Shown: positions 1 to 7,081 of the stretch, in pieces
Layout: each line of letters starts with the position of its first letter
Numbering within the stretch: position 1 is the first letter of the stretch
Origin: Nonomuraea thailandensis
GTDB taxonomy: Bacteria; Actinomycetota; Actinomycetes; Streptosporangiales; Streptosporangiaceae
Direction of reading: 5' to 3'
Assembly: GCF_024172165.1 (NCBI RefSeq)
Contig: NZ_JAMZEB010000002.1
Span: forward strand, 5,787,501-5,851,500
DNA: 64,000 bases
Notes under the pieces: model-generated
What the model was told of the DNA's origin: nothing
Seen by the model: only the letters and a program-made list of their open reading frames with translations
The model's database searches: none
Translations under genes and position numbers: made by a program

Positions 1-508
1 GGTAGGCGAAGTCCTTGTGGTAGTCGTCGGCGCCGTCCCAGTCGTGCAGGTCGGTGGAGACGGGCCTGCCTTCCAGGCCGGGGAAGACGTCGCGGCAGCG
101 CTCGGTGATCGACACGTGCACGTGCGCGGCGTCGACGCCGGTGTACAGCTCCTCCGGCAGGCGCTCGCCGGGCGTGGCCTTCGGGTCGTGCAGTGACAGC
201 CGGCGCCCGTCGGGGCCGACGAGCAGCACGCTGCGCGTGGTGCCGGCCTCGGCCGGGCCCCAGCGGCAGTCGATCCCGCGCAGCGCGTGGCGGATCAGGG
301 CGCCTTGCGGGTCGTCGCCGATGAGGTCGGCGAAGACGACGCCGAGCCCGAGGGCGTGGCAGCCGAGCGCGACGCCGGAGCCGGTGTTGCCGATCCGGTC
401 GACGACCGGCGGCACGTGGTAGGTGTCGCGGTAGGGCAGGGGCAGCTCGGGCACGTACACGGTGGTGTCGACCCCGGACCCGCCGAGGACCAGGACGTCG
501 GCCCTCAC
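1..508 (-). CDS. PfkB-family carbohydrate kinase (partial, C-terminus outside window)
   Basis: The N-terminal ~169 residues of a ribokinase/PfkB-type sugar or nucleoside kinase are visible. Translation starts MRADVLVLGGSGVDTTVYV, followed by a GNTGSGVALGCHALG segment and FADLIGDDPQGALIRHALRG, the usual N-terminal glycine-rich strand and lid pattern. The GTG start at 508-506 overlaps the TGA of the lacI-type gene by 4 bp (GTGA), so it is the third gene of an alpha-glucosidase/LacI/kinase operon. The family phosphorylates a sugar or nucleoside with ATP; the operon suggests a sugar freed by the alpha-glucosidase, but the substrate cannot be read from this half. The catalytic C-terminal GAGD motif lies beyond the edge. 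Confidence 0.8.
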   Translation of the reverse strand, partial: MRADVLVLGGSGVDTTVYVPELPLPYRDTYHVPPVVDRIGNTGSGVALGCHALGLGVVFADLIGDDPQGALIRHALRGIDCRWGPAEAGTTRSVLLVGPDGRRLSLHDPKATPGERLPEELYTGVDAAHVHVSITERCRDVFPGLEGRPVSTDLHDWDGADDYHKDFAY

Positions 509-1530
509 CGGTTGACCAGCGGCCCTGAGCCGGTGGAGCCGCGCACGACGAGCTCCGGCTGGAAGATCAGCTCGACGTGCTTGGCGGGCGCGCCGTTGAC
601 CTCTTCGAGCAGGGTCTGCACGGCGGCCGAGGCCATCGCTCCTATCGGCTTGCGCACCGTGGTCAGCGGCGGGTCGGTGAACGCGATCAGCGGCGAGTCG
701 TCGAAGCCGACCACCGACACCTCACCGGGCACCGACAGCCCCTTCTCCCGGCAGGCGCGGATCGCGCCCAGCGCCATCAGGTCGCTCGCGCACACGATGC
801 CGGTGCAGCCGCGGGACAGGAGCTGGGCGGCGGCGGCCTGCCCGCCCTCGACCGAGAACAGCGAGTGCGCGATCAGGTCGTCCAGGCCGTCGGCGCCGAG
901 GAGCTGCGCCATGGCCTGCCGGTAACCCTCGATCTTCCTGATCACCGGCACGAACCTGCGCGGCCCCAGCGCCAGGCCGATGCGCTCGTGGCCGAGGTCG
1001 ACCAGGTGCTGCACGGCCAGCCGCGCGGCCATGCGGTCGTCGGGCGAGATGAAGGGCGCGTCGATGTGCTCGCTGTAGCCGTCGACCAGCACGATCGGCA
1101 GCCCGCGGTCGGTCAGCCGGGTGTAGCGGTCCATCCGCGCGGTGGTGTCGGCGTGCAGCCCGGAGACGAACACGATGCCGCTCACGCCGCGATCGACCAG
1201 CAGCTCGGTGAACTCGTCCTCGGGGGCGCCGCCGGGCAGCTGCGTGCACAGCACGGGCGTGTAGCCGTGCTGCGTCAGGGCCTTCTCGATGGCCTGCGCG
1301 AACGCGGGGAAGATCGGGTTGTCGAGCTCCGGCGTCACCAGGCCGACCAGCCCGTTGCTGCGTTGCCGCAGGCGGGGCGGGCGTTCGTAGCCCATGAGGT
1401 CGAGCGCGGTCATCACCGCTTGGCGGGTGGCGGCCGAGACTCCGGGTTTCCCGTTGAGGACCCGGCTGACCGTGGCCTCGCTCACCCCGGCCTGGGCGGC
1501 GATGTCGGCTAGGCGAGCGTGACCGTTCAT
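505..1530 (-). CDS. LacI-family transcriptional regulator (MalR/AglR-like)
   Basis: A 341-aa sugar-responsive repressor. Residues 5-50 form a LacI helix-turn-helix and hinge (LADIAAQAGVSEATVSRVLN, then GYERPP), followed by a periplasmic-binding-protein-like effector domain of normal length. The open frame continues far upstream, but the ATG at 1530 is 5 bp after the alpha-glucosidase stop and gives the canonical LacI N-terminus. It sits between the alpha-glucosidase gene and the PfkB kinase gene. Likely targets are the TTGC-type direct repeats at 3045-3062, 27540-27567 and 27642-27662. Together these would make it the regulator of the window's alpha-glucan genes, by analogy with MalR/Reg1 of Streptomyces. 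The effector is unknown. Confidence 0.88.
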   Translation of the reverse strand: MNGHARLADIAAQAGVSEATVSRVLNGKPGVSAATRQAVMTALDLMGYERPPRLRQRSNGLVGLVTPELDNPIFPAFAQAIEKALTQHGYTPVLCTQLPGGAPEDEFTELLVDRGVSGIVFVSGLHADTTARMDRYTRLTDRGLPIVLVDGYSEHIDAPFISPDDRMAARLAVQHLVDLGHERIGLALGPRRFVPVIRKIEGYRQAMAQLLGADGLDDLIAHSLFSVEGGQAAAAQLLSRGCTGIVCASDLMALGAIRACREKGLSVPGEVSVVGFDDSPLIAFTDPPLTTVRKPIGAMASAAVQTLLEEVNGAPAKHVELIFQPELVVRGSTGSGPLVNR

Positions 1531-1535
1531 GGCAC

Positions 1536-2996
1536 TTACTTTACTTTCCACCAGGCCGCCGAATCCGCTGCTCCAGGGACATCGGAGGCGATCAGGAGCT
1601 CGCCGTCGAAGCCGAGGTCCACGGGGCTCGCGGTCAGGTTGACGGCGCAGACGAACGTACCGCGGGAGAACACCAGCGTGCCCTCCGGCGAGTCGTGCCA
1701 AACCAGCTCGCCGTCGATCTCCCTGCGCAGCCGCAGGGCCTGGCGGTACAGCTCCAGCGTCGAGCCGGGCACGCCGCGCTGGGCCTGCACGCTCAGCTCG
1801 GCCCACGCGGCGGGGATGGGCAGCCACGGCTCGGTCCAGCCGCCGTCGCGCGTCCACGGCATCGGCACGCGGCAGCCGTCGCGGCCGCTGTCGGGGTCGC
1901 GCAGCCGCTGCGGGTCCTGGCACAGCTCCGCCGGCAGGTCGAGCACCTCGGGCAGGCCGAGCTCCTCGCCGTTGTAGACGTAGGCCGAGCCGGGCAGGGC
2001 GAGCGTCAGCAGCGCGGCGGCGCGGGCGCGGGCCAGGCTGCCGTAGCGGGTGACGTGCCGCTTGACGTCGTGGTTCGACAGCACCCAGGTGGTCGGCGCG
2101 CCGACCGAGCCGGCCGTGGCCAGCGAGGAGTCGATCACGGCGCGCAGCTCGGCGGCGTCCCAGGGGGCGAACAGGTAGTGGAAGTTGAAGGCCTGGTGCA
2201 GCTCGTCGGGGCGGACGTACCTGGCCAGCCGCTCGGGGGTCGGCGCCCAGGCCTCGGCCACGCCGATCCGCTCGCCGGGGTAGGAGTCGAGCACGGCCCG
2301 CCAGGTGCGGTGGATCTCGTGCACGCCGTCGTTGTCGAAGAACGGCACCGGCTCCCTGCCGACCATCCTGGCCTGGTTGCCGCGGCCGATGTCGGGCAGG
2401 CCCGCCGGCTTGACCATGCCGTGCGCGACGTCCACGCGGAAGCCGTCGACGCCCAGGTCGAGCCAGAAGCGCAGGATCGACAGGAACTCGCCGCGCACCT
2501 CCTCGCTGTCCCAGTTGAGGTCCGGCTGGGAGGGGTCGAACAGGTGCAGGTACCACTGCCCGTCCTCGACCCGCGTCCACGCGGGCCCGCCGAAGATCGA
2601 CTCCCAGTCGTTGGGCCGGTCGCGGAAGATGTAACGATCGCGTCTCTCACCGCGCAGCGCCTGCTGGAACCAGGGGTGGGCGGAGGAGGTGTGGTTCGGC
2701 ACGACGTCCACGATGACCCGCAGCCCGTGCTCGTGGGCCTCGTCGATGAGCGCCTTGGCGTCCGCGAGCGAGCCGAAAAGCGGGTCGACGTCGCGGTAGT
2801 CCGCCACGTCGTAGCCGAAGTCGGCCATCGGCGAGGTGTAGAACGGCGTCAGCCAGATGGCGTCCACGCCCAGGTCGGCGAGGTACGGCAGGCGATCGCG
2901 AACACCGATCAGGTCGCCGATGCCGTCGCCGTTGCCATCGGCGAAACTGCGCACGTAGACCTGGTAGATCGCGGCGTCTCGCCACCAAGCGGTCAT
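1536..2996 (-). CDS. GH13 alpha-glucosidase (first of two paralogues)
   Basis: A 486-aa cytoplasmic GH13 enzyme, probably cleaving maltose, isomaltose or short dextrins. It has no signal peptide. The four GH13 regions are intact: DVVPNH (97-102), GFRVDVAH with nucleophile D189, GVAEAW with acid/base E248, and LSNHD with stabiliser D310. The calcium-site-like GNGDGIGD loop (21-28) and the absence of a separate carbohydrate-binding domain fit oligo-1,6-glucosidase/alpha-glucosidase enzymes. It heads a tight operon with the LacI gene (5-bp gap) and the PfkB kinase, divergent from the MsiK-like gene. A close paralogue lies at 27744-29237. Exact linkage preference cannot be assigned by eye. Confidence 0.92.
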   Translation of the reverse strand: MTAWWRDAAIYQVYVRSFADGNGDGIGDLIGVRDRLPYLADLGVDAIWLTPFYTSPMADFGYDVADYRDVDPLFGSLADAKALIDEAHEHGLRVIVDVVPNHTSSAHPWFQQALRGERRDRYIFRDRPNDWESIFGGPAWTRVEDGQWYLHLFDPSQPDLNWDSEEVRGEFLSILRFWLDLGVDGFRVDVAHGMVKPAGLPDIGRGNQARMVGREPVPFFDNDGVHEIHRTWRAVLDSYPGERIGVAEAWAPTPERLARYVRPDELHQAFNFHYLFAPWDAAELRAVIDSSLATAGSVGAPTTWVLSNHDVKRHVTRYGSLARARAAALLTLALPGSAYVYNGEELGLPEVLDLPAELCQDPQRLRDPDSGRDGCRVPMPWTRDGGWTEPWLPIPAAWAELSVQAQRGVPGSTLELYRQALRLRREIDGELVWHDSPEGTLVFSRGTFVCAVNLTASPVDLGFDGELLIASDVPGAADSAAWWKVK

Positions 2997-3044
2997 GGTC
3001 TCCCCCGAGTCATCCCCCGAACGTCCCGACTATGAAAGCCTTTT

Positions 3045-3062
3045 CCGCAACTTTACGCAAGT
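3045..3062. promoter_or_regulatory. Putative LacI/MalR-type operator (direct repeat)
   Basis: CCGCAACTTTACGCAAGT; on the minus strand this reads ACTTGCGTAAAGTTGCGG, i.e. two TTGCG units exactly 10 bp apart. The same unit arrangement recurs at 27642-27662, before the paralogous alpha-glucosidase. It lies 49 bp upstream of the alpha-glucosidase start and 175 bp upstream of the MsiK-like start, in a 240-bp divergent promoter region. A separate imperfect dyad ATGTC-N7-GACAT (3146-3162) lies nearer the MsiK-like gene and has no assigned partner. Confidence 0.6.
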
Positions 3063-3236
3063 CCTTCCACGCCCACCAGATCCGGAAATTTGGGCGTACG
3101 GACACCCAAAACTCCCGTCCGAAACACGCACGAAAGAGATTCTTTATGTCAAGGGTGGACATCTAGCGTTAAGGCGCGATGTACTACCTCTTCAATCAGC
3201 CTCGTCACAGGTGACACGCGCGCAAGGTGTGAGCCC

Positions 3237-4529
3237 ATGAGCTCGGTCGTTCTCGACAAAGTGACCAAGGTGTATCCGGGCGACTACCTCGCAGTCGACC
3301 GGCTGAGCCTACGGGCGGAAGACGGCGAGTTCCTCGTCCTCCTCGGCCCCTCCGGATGCGGCAAGTCCACGTTGCTGCGCATGATCGCGGGCCTGGAGGA
3401 GATCACCGAAGGTGAGCTCTGGTTAGACGGCCAGATGGCCAACCACCTGGCCCCGCGCGACCGCGACGTGGCGATGGTCTTCCAGAACGGCGCCCTCTAC
3501 CCCCACCGCACGGTGCGCGGGAACATCGCCTTTCCCCTGGAGATCGCCAAGTCCGACCCGGCGATGGTGCGCGAACGCGTCACGGAGCTGTCCAAGGCGC
3601 TGCACATCGACGAGACGCTGGACCGCCGCCCGGGCACGCTCTCCGGCGGCCAGCGGCAGCGGGTGGCGATGGGCCGGGCGATCGTGCGCCAGCCCAGGCT
3701 GTTCCTCATGGACGAGCCGCTGTCGAACCTGGACGCCGGCATGCGCACCGAGCTGCGGATGGAGATCTCCGCGCTGGTCAGGTCGCTCGGCGTCACCACG
3801 ATCTACGTCACGCACGACCAGGTGGAGGCGCTGACGCTGGCGGACCGGATCGCGATTCTCAATCGCGGCGTCCTCCAGGACGTCGGCACTCCGGCCCAGA
3901 TTTACAACGATCCAGCGACGGCCTTCGTGGCGGCCTTTCTCAACTCCCAGCAGTTGAACCTGTTGGCGGCGGGTGTCAGGACTCCGCAGAACCAGTACGT
4001 GATGCTCGACTTCGGCCCGCACCGGCTCACGATGCCGTGGAGCGATCCCAGGGCGTACGCCATCTCTCAGCACACCGGCGGGCAGGTCCTGGTGGGGCTG
4101 CGGCCGGACGGGCTGGCGCCGGTGCCGGAGTCGTACGAGGGGCCGGCGTTCTTCGGGCGGGTGCGGGCGCTGGAGTACCACGGGCACGAGTGGCTGGCGT
4201 ACCTGGAGTGCGGAATGCCGGCCGTACCGGTGCCCGAGCCGCCGGACCCGCGCAGCCGGGGCGGGCGCGCCAACGGCGACAAGAACGGCACCGGCAAGCT
4301 GTCGGGCCTGGTGCGGCGGCTGTTCCCGCGCCAGGAGCAGGAGTGGCAGGACCAGGAGCAGGTCGGCGCGAACCCCAACAGCGGCATCCACCGCCGCTCC
4401 GACCTGATCGTCCGGCTCGGCGGCCGGCCCATCTGGCGCGCGGGCGACGCGGCCAAGGTCGGGGTGGACCTGTCCCGCATCATGATCTTCACCCCGGACG
4501 GCGCCCGCATCGACCCGCCGCGCCGCTAG
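3237..4529 (+). CDS. msiK: ABC sugar-importer ATPase, MsiK/UgpC/MalK-like
   Basis: A 430-aa ATPase that would power carbohydrate ABC importers. It shows Walker A GPSGCGKST (37-45), Q83 in the Q-loop, signature LSGGQ (135-139), Walker B LFLMDE (155-160), the D-loop and switch H193, then a C-terminal TOBE/MOP-like domain. The ATG at 3237 is chosen because AAGGTG lies 7 bp upstream. No permease is adjacent. As with MsiK of Streptomyces it may serve several importers, and both importers in this window lack an ATPase. Oddity: residues ~330-385 form a charged, Gly/Pro/Gln-rich insertion inside the C-terminal regulatory domain. Confidence 0.9.
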   Translation: MSSVVLDKVTKVYPGDYLAVDRLSLRAEDGEFLVLLGPSGCGKSTLLRMIAGLEEITEGELWLDGQMANHLAPRDRDVAMVFQNGALYPHRTVRGNIAFPLEIAKSDPAMVRERVTELSKALHIDETLDRRPGTLSGGQRQRVAMGRAIVRQPRLFLMDEPLSNLDAGMRTELRMEISALVRSLGVTTIYVTHDQVEALTLADRIAILNRGVLQDVGTPAQIYNDPATAFVAAFLNSQQLNLLAAGVRTPQNQYVMLDFGPHRLTMPWSDPRAYAISQHTGGQVLVGLRPDGLAPVPESYEGPAFFGRVRALEYHGHEWLAYLECGMPAVPVPEPPDPRSRGGRANGDKNGTGKLSGLVRRLFPRQEQEWQDQEQVGANPNSGIHRRSDLIVRLGGRPIWRAGDAAKVGVDLSRIMIFTPDGARIDPPRR

Positions 4530-4544
4530 CACTCCCCCGCCCCC

Positions 4545-4580
4545 AGGCCGGGTGCCGCCCGACGGCGCCCGGCCTTCTTT
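4545..4580 (+). terminator. Rho-independent terminator after the MsiK-like gene
   Basis: A 13-bp stem (4545-4557 with 4563-4575, one G-T wobble) with a 5-nt loop, followed by TTCTTT. It lies 15 bp past the stop codon and before the azoreductase promoter. Confidence 0.85.
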
Positions 4581-4583
4581 CGC

Positions 4584-4639
4584 TTGACCAACCGGACCAT
4601 AGTCCGTATTGTCGGCTCAGATAACCGGACCACAGTCCG
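4584..4639 (+). promoter_or_regulatory. Azoreductase promoter with two identical-spacing operators
   Basis: A sigma-70-like promoter: -35 TTGACC (4584-4589), 17-bp spacer, -10 TATTGT (4607-4612). The 14-bp palindrome CGGACCATAGTCCG (4593-4606) fills the spacer. A second copy, CGGACCACAGTCCG (4626-4639), starts 33 bp later, about three helical turns on and around the expected transcript start. This layout implies direct repression by a dimeric regulator of TetR/MarR/HxlR type that is not encoded next to the gene. Confidence 0.7.
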
Positions 4640-4668
4640 ATTCCTCTCCACCGAAGGGACCCGGCACC

Positions 4669-5292
4669 ATGAGCCGCCTGCTGCACATCTCCGCCTCACC
4701 GCGCGGAGCGGAGTCCATCTCCCTGGCCGTCGCCCGGACGTTCACCGACGAATACCTCGCCACCCACCCCGGCTCCTCCGCCGACCACTTCGACCTGTGG
4801 GACGGCACGCTCCCCGAGTTCGGCCCGGCCGCCGCGCACGCCAAGATGACCGTGTTCGGGGGCGGAACCCCGCAGGGCGAGCAGGCGCAGGCGTGGGCCG
4901 CGGCCGTGCGCACGTTCGAGCGCTTCGACGCCTACGACCGGTACCTGTTCAGCGTGCCGATGTGGAACGCGGGGGTGCCGTACAAGCTGAAGCAGTTCAT
5001 CGACGTCGTCAGCCAGCCCGCGATGGTCTTCGACGTGCACCCCGGGACCGGCTACCGCGGCCTCGTCACGGGCAAGCGCGCCGCCGTCGTCTACACCAGC
5101 GCGGTGTGGGGGCCGGGGCTGGGGCCGGAGTTCGGGATCGACTTCCAGTCGACGTTCTTCGAGGAGTGGCTGAGGTGGGCGGGCGTGGGCGACGTGCGGA
5201 CGATCCGGCACCATCCGACGCTGACGGGCTCGTACGAGGACGAGCGCAAGCAGGCGGACGAACGCGCCAGGCAGATCGCCAGGACGTTCTAA
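4669..5292 (+). CDS. azoR: FMN-dependent NAD(P)H:quinone reductase / azoreductase (AzoR-like)
   Basis: A 207-aa flavodoxin-fold enzyme that in this family reduces quinones, azo dyes and related electrophiles with NAD(P)H and bound FMN. The N-terminus MSRLLHISASPRGAESIS is the typical FMN-phosphate-binding loop, and FSVPMWNAGVPYKLKQFIDV is the hallmark flavin/quinone-site segment of AzoR. The start ATG has GAAGGGA 10 bp upstream; length is standard. The gene is a single cistron between an upstream terminator and a convergent hydrolase gene (19-bp gap). The twin operators at its promoter point to induction by an electrophile or redox stress. Confidence 0.92.
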   Translation: MSRLLHISASPRGAESISLAVARTFTDEYLATHPGSSADHFDLWDGTLPEFGPAAAHAKMTVFGGGTPQGEQAQAWAAAVRTFERFDAYDRYLFSVPMWNAGVPYKLKQFIDVVSQPAMVFDVHPGTGYRGLVTGKRAAVVYTSAVWGPGLGPEFGIDFQSTFFEEWLRWAGVGDVRTIRHHPTLTGSYEDERKQADERARQIARTF

Positions 5293-5311
5293 CGGCGCGG
5301 CCGCGAGGCGC

Positions 5312-6505
5312 TCAGGAAACCGCCGACCAGCGGGGGCCGCCGGGGGTGTCCTCGACCGCCACGCCGCCGCGCGCCATCGCGTCCCGCAACGCGTCCGCCA
5401 CGTCGTAACACCCCTTCCCCCGGAGCTCCGCCCGCAGCTCCAGCAGTGGCTCCACCAGCGCGGGCAGCCCTTCGGAGCGACGGCCGGCCGCCTGGGCGAG
5501 CTCGCCCAGGCGGGCGATCAGCAGCCGCATCAGCTCCCTGGCCTGCTCCACCCCGCCCGAGTCCTCCTCCGTGTCGGCGGCCCACTTGACGATCTCCGCC
5601 TCCAGGTCGAGCACGGCCTGCGCCGCCGCCACCATGTCGGGCCGGTCGGCGGCGATCTTGAAGAGCTCCTCGCAGGAGCGGATCGACTCCTCCAGCGTCA
5701 CCTCGGCGGGCGCGCCCGCCACGGAGCCGCGAGCCGGGAGCGGGACGGGAGCGCCGGCGCGGCCCTCGGCCAGGCGGCGCAGCTCGGCGAGGTCGGTGCC
5801 GGTGCCTGTGGGCAGGACCGTGAGCGAGCCGGGCCGCCGCACGGTCAGGCCGCCGCGGCCCGAGACGCGCACCGACTCGGTCTCCAGGTCGATGATCAGG
5901 GCGGTGTGCTCGTCTAGCCCGAGGACCGCCGTGCCGGGCGGCAGCTCGCGCTCCATGCGCGACAGCCGGCGCTCGCCGAGGTAGCAGTAGCGGGTGTCGT
6001 GGGTGCCGCCCTCGGCGTTGTCGAAGTGCGGGATCAGCACCGCGCGCAGCCCGAGCGGCTCCAGCAGGTCGATGCCCTCGCGCCAGTGGGGCTCGGCGCC
6101 GACCTTGTAGATCTCGTAGACCGGCACGGTGGCCAGGCCGGCGGTGCAGGCGGCGGCCGAGGCCAGCACGGTCACGCCCGTGCGGGCGCGGATCCTGGCC
6201 CGCAGGTCGCCGGCCACGCCGGAGCCGGCCCAGCTGTCGAGCGCGTACGTGGGGCTGCCGGGGCCGGAGAACACCCAGTCGGCGCCGGTGATCGCCGGCG
6301 CCACCTCCACATCCAGGCCGACGCTGCGGGCGAAGTATCCGCGAGCGCGGGCGGAGATGTCGGCGCGGTTCTCCTGGAAGGCGTACGGGGTGTCGAGCAG
6401 CACGGCCCGCGCCCCCGCGCGCAGCGTCCGCGCGGCGGCGCGGTGGATCTCCACCATGGTCGGGCTCGTCTCGCCCGACCCCATCAGCACCAGCAAACCG
6501 GGCAT
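5312..6505 (-). CDS. Peptidase S51-like protein fused to a CysRS-like C-terminal helical domain
   Basis: A 397-aa protein with two parts. Residues 1-235 resemble the peptidase E/cyanophycinase-like (S51, class I glutamine-amidotransferase fold) group: LLVLMGSGETSPTM at the start, FSGPGSPTYAL (79-89), and VLASAAACTAG with S116 where the family has its nucleophilic Ser. Residues ~270-397 are helical; 353-393 (ELRAELRGKGCYDVADALRD, then GVAVEDTPGGPRW) strongly recall the C-terminal anticodon-domain region of cysteinyl-tRNA synthetase. The ATG at 6505 gives the family N-terminus; an upstream in-frame start would add 20 basic residues. No partner genes. The substrate is unknown; the domain match is by eye. 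Confidence 0.65.
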   Translation of the reverse strand: MPGLLVLMGSGETSPTMVEIHRAAARTLRAGARAVLLDTPYAFQENRADISARARGYFARSVGLDVEVAPAITGADWVFSGPGSPTYALDSWAGSGVAGDLRARIRARTGVTVLASAAACTAGLATVPVYEIYKVGAEPHWREGIDLLEPLGLRAVLIPHFDNAEGGTHDTRYCYLGERRLSRMERELPPGTAVLGLDEHTALIIDLETESVRVSGRGGLTVRRPGSLTVLPTGTGTDLAELRRLAEGRAGAPVPLPARGSVAGAPAEVTLEESIRSCEELFKIAADRPDMVAAAQAVLDLEAEIVKWAADTEEDSGGVEQARELMRLLIARLGELAQAAGRRSEGLPALVEPLLELRAELRGKGCYDVADALRDAMARGGVAVEDTPGGPRWSAVS

Positions 6506-6640
6506 CAGTCTCGGCCTCTCTCTCGCACGCCCTCGACTACAACCCGGCCCGCCGCGAAGTTTCAAGACCAGGACACATATGCCTCATGAACGCAGTTGCA
6601 TATGATTGGCAGTAAGTTGTCGTCGGTGACGGGGAGACAC

Positions 6641-7081
6641 GTGGTCTCGGTTGAGACGCTCATGCTACGGGTGGGCACCGACAGGCGATGGTCATACCGG
6701 CATGCCATTACCCGGCCACTACACGGCGAAAGCCCCGACGAGGCCGCCCGCAGGCTGGCCGGCGTCACGGCCGGCGACCCGGGTGTGGTCGTGCACTCCA
6801 CGAGCTGGCGGCACGAGCCGGGCGGGAGGATCGTGCTGACGTACGCGATCTGCCCCGATCCGGAGCCGTGGCTGGCGGCCGTCGAGGTGCCGGTGCTGGA
6901 GATCGCCCGCGGCGAGGCGCCCGCGACGCCGTCACCCGAGCGGGTCGGCCTGGCCAACGTGGTCGCGCACGCGGTCAGGCACCTGGCGTTCCTGATGGCC
7001 GAGGACCCCGTCGTCTCCGGTGTCCTGGCTCGCCACCCGCTGATCGCCGCCGCCCTGGAGCCCGTGACGGCTCCGGCGTGA
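6641..7081 (+). CDS. Conserved hypothetical protein
   Basis: About 146 aa, soluble, no signal peptide or membrane segment, and I do not recognise a named family. Distinctive segments are MLRVGTDRRWSYRHAITRPL near the start and VVHSTSWRHEPGGRIVLTYA in the middle, followed by an alanine-rich C-terminal helix region. I choose the GTG at 6641, which has GGGGAG 4 bp upstream. In-frame ATG (6602) and TTG (6596) starts would add 13-15 residues but lack a ribosome-binding site. The gene is divergent from the S51-like gene. Its last 150 bp overlap, on the opposite strand, the 3' end of the acyltransferase reading frame. Confidence 0.6.
   Translation: MVSVETLMLRVGTDRRWSYRHAITRPLHGESPDEAARRLAGVTAGDPGVVVHSTSWRHEPGGRIVLTYAICPDPEPWLAAVEVPVLEIARGEAPATPSPERVGLANVVAHAVRHLAFLMAEDPVVSGVLARHPLIAAALEPVTAPA

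Noticed and set aside
505..2580. A 691-codon open frame that would fuse ~350 upstream residues to the LacI protein
   Set aside because: The upstream part is Arg/Ala/Pro-rich shadow of the alpha-glucosidase on the same strand. The LacI N-terminus begins cleanly at 1530.
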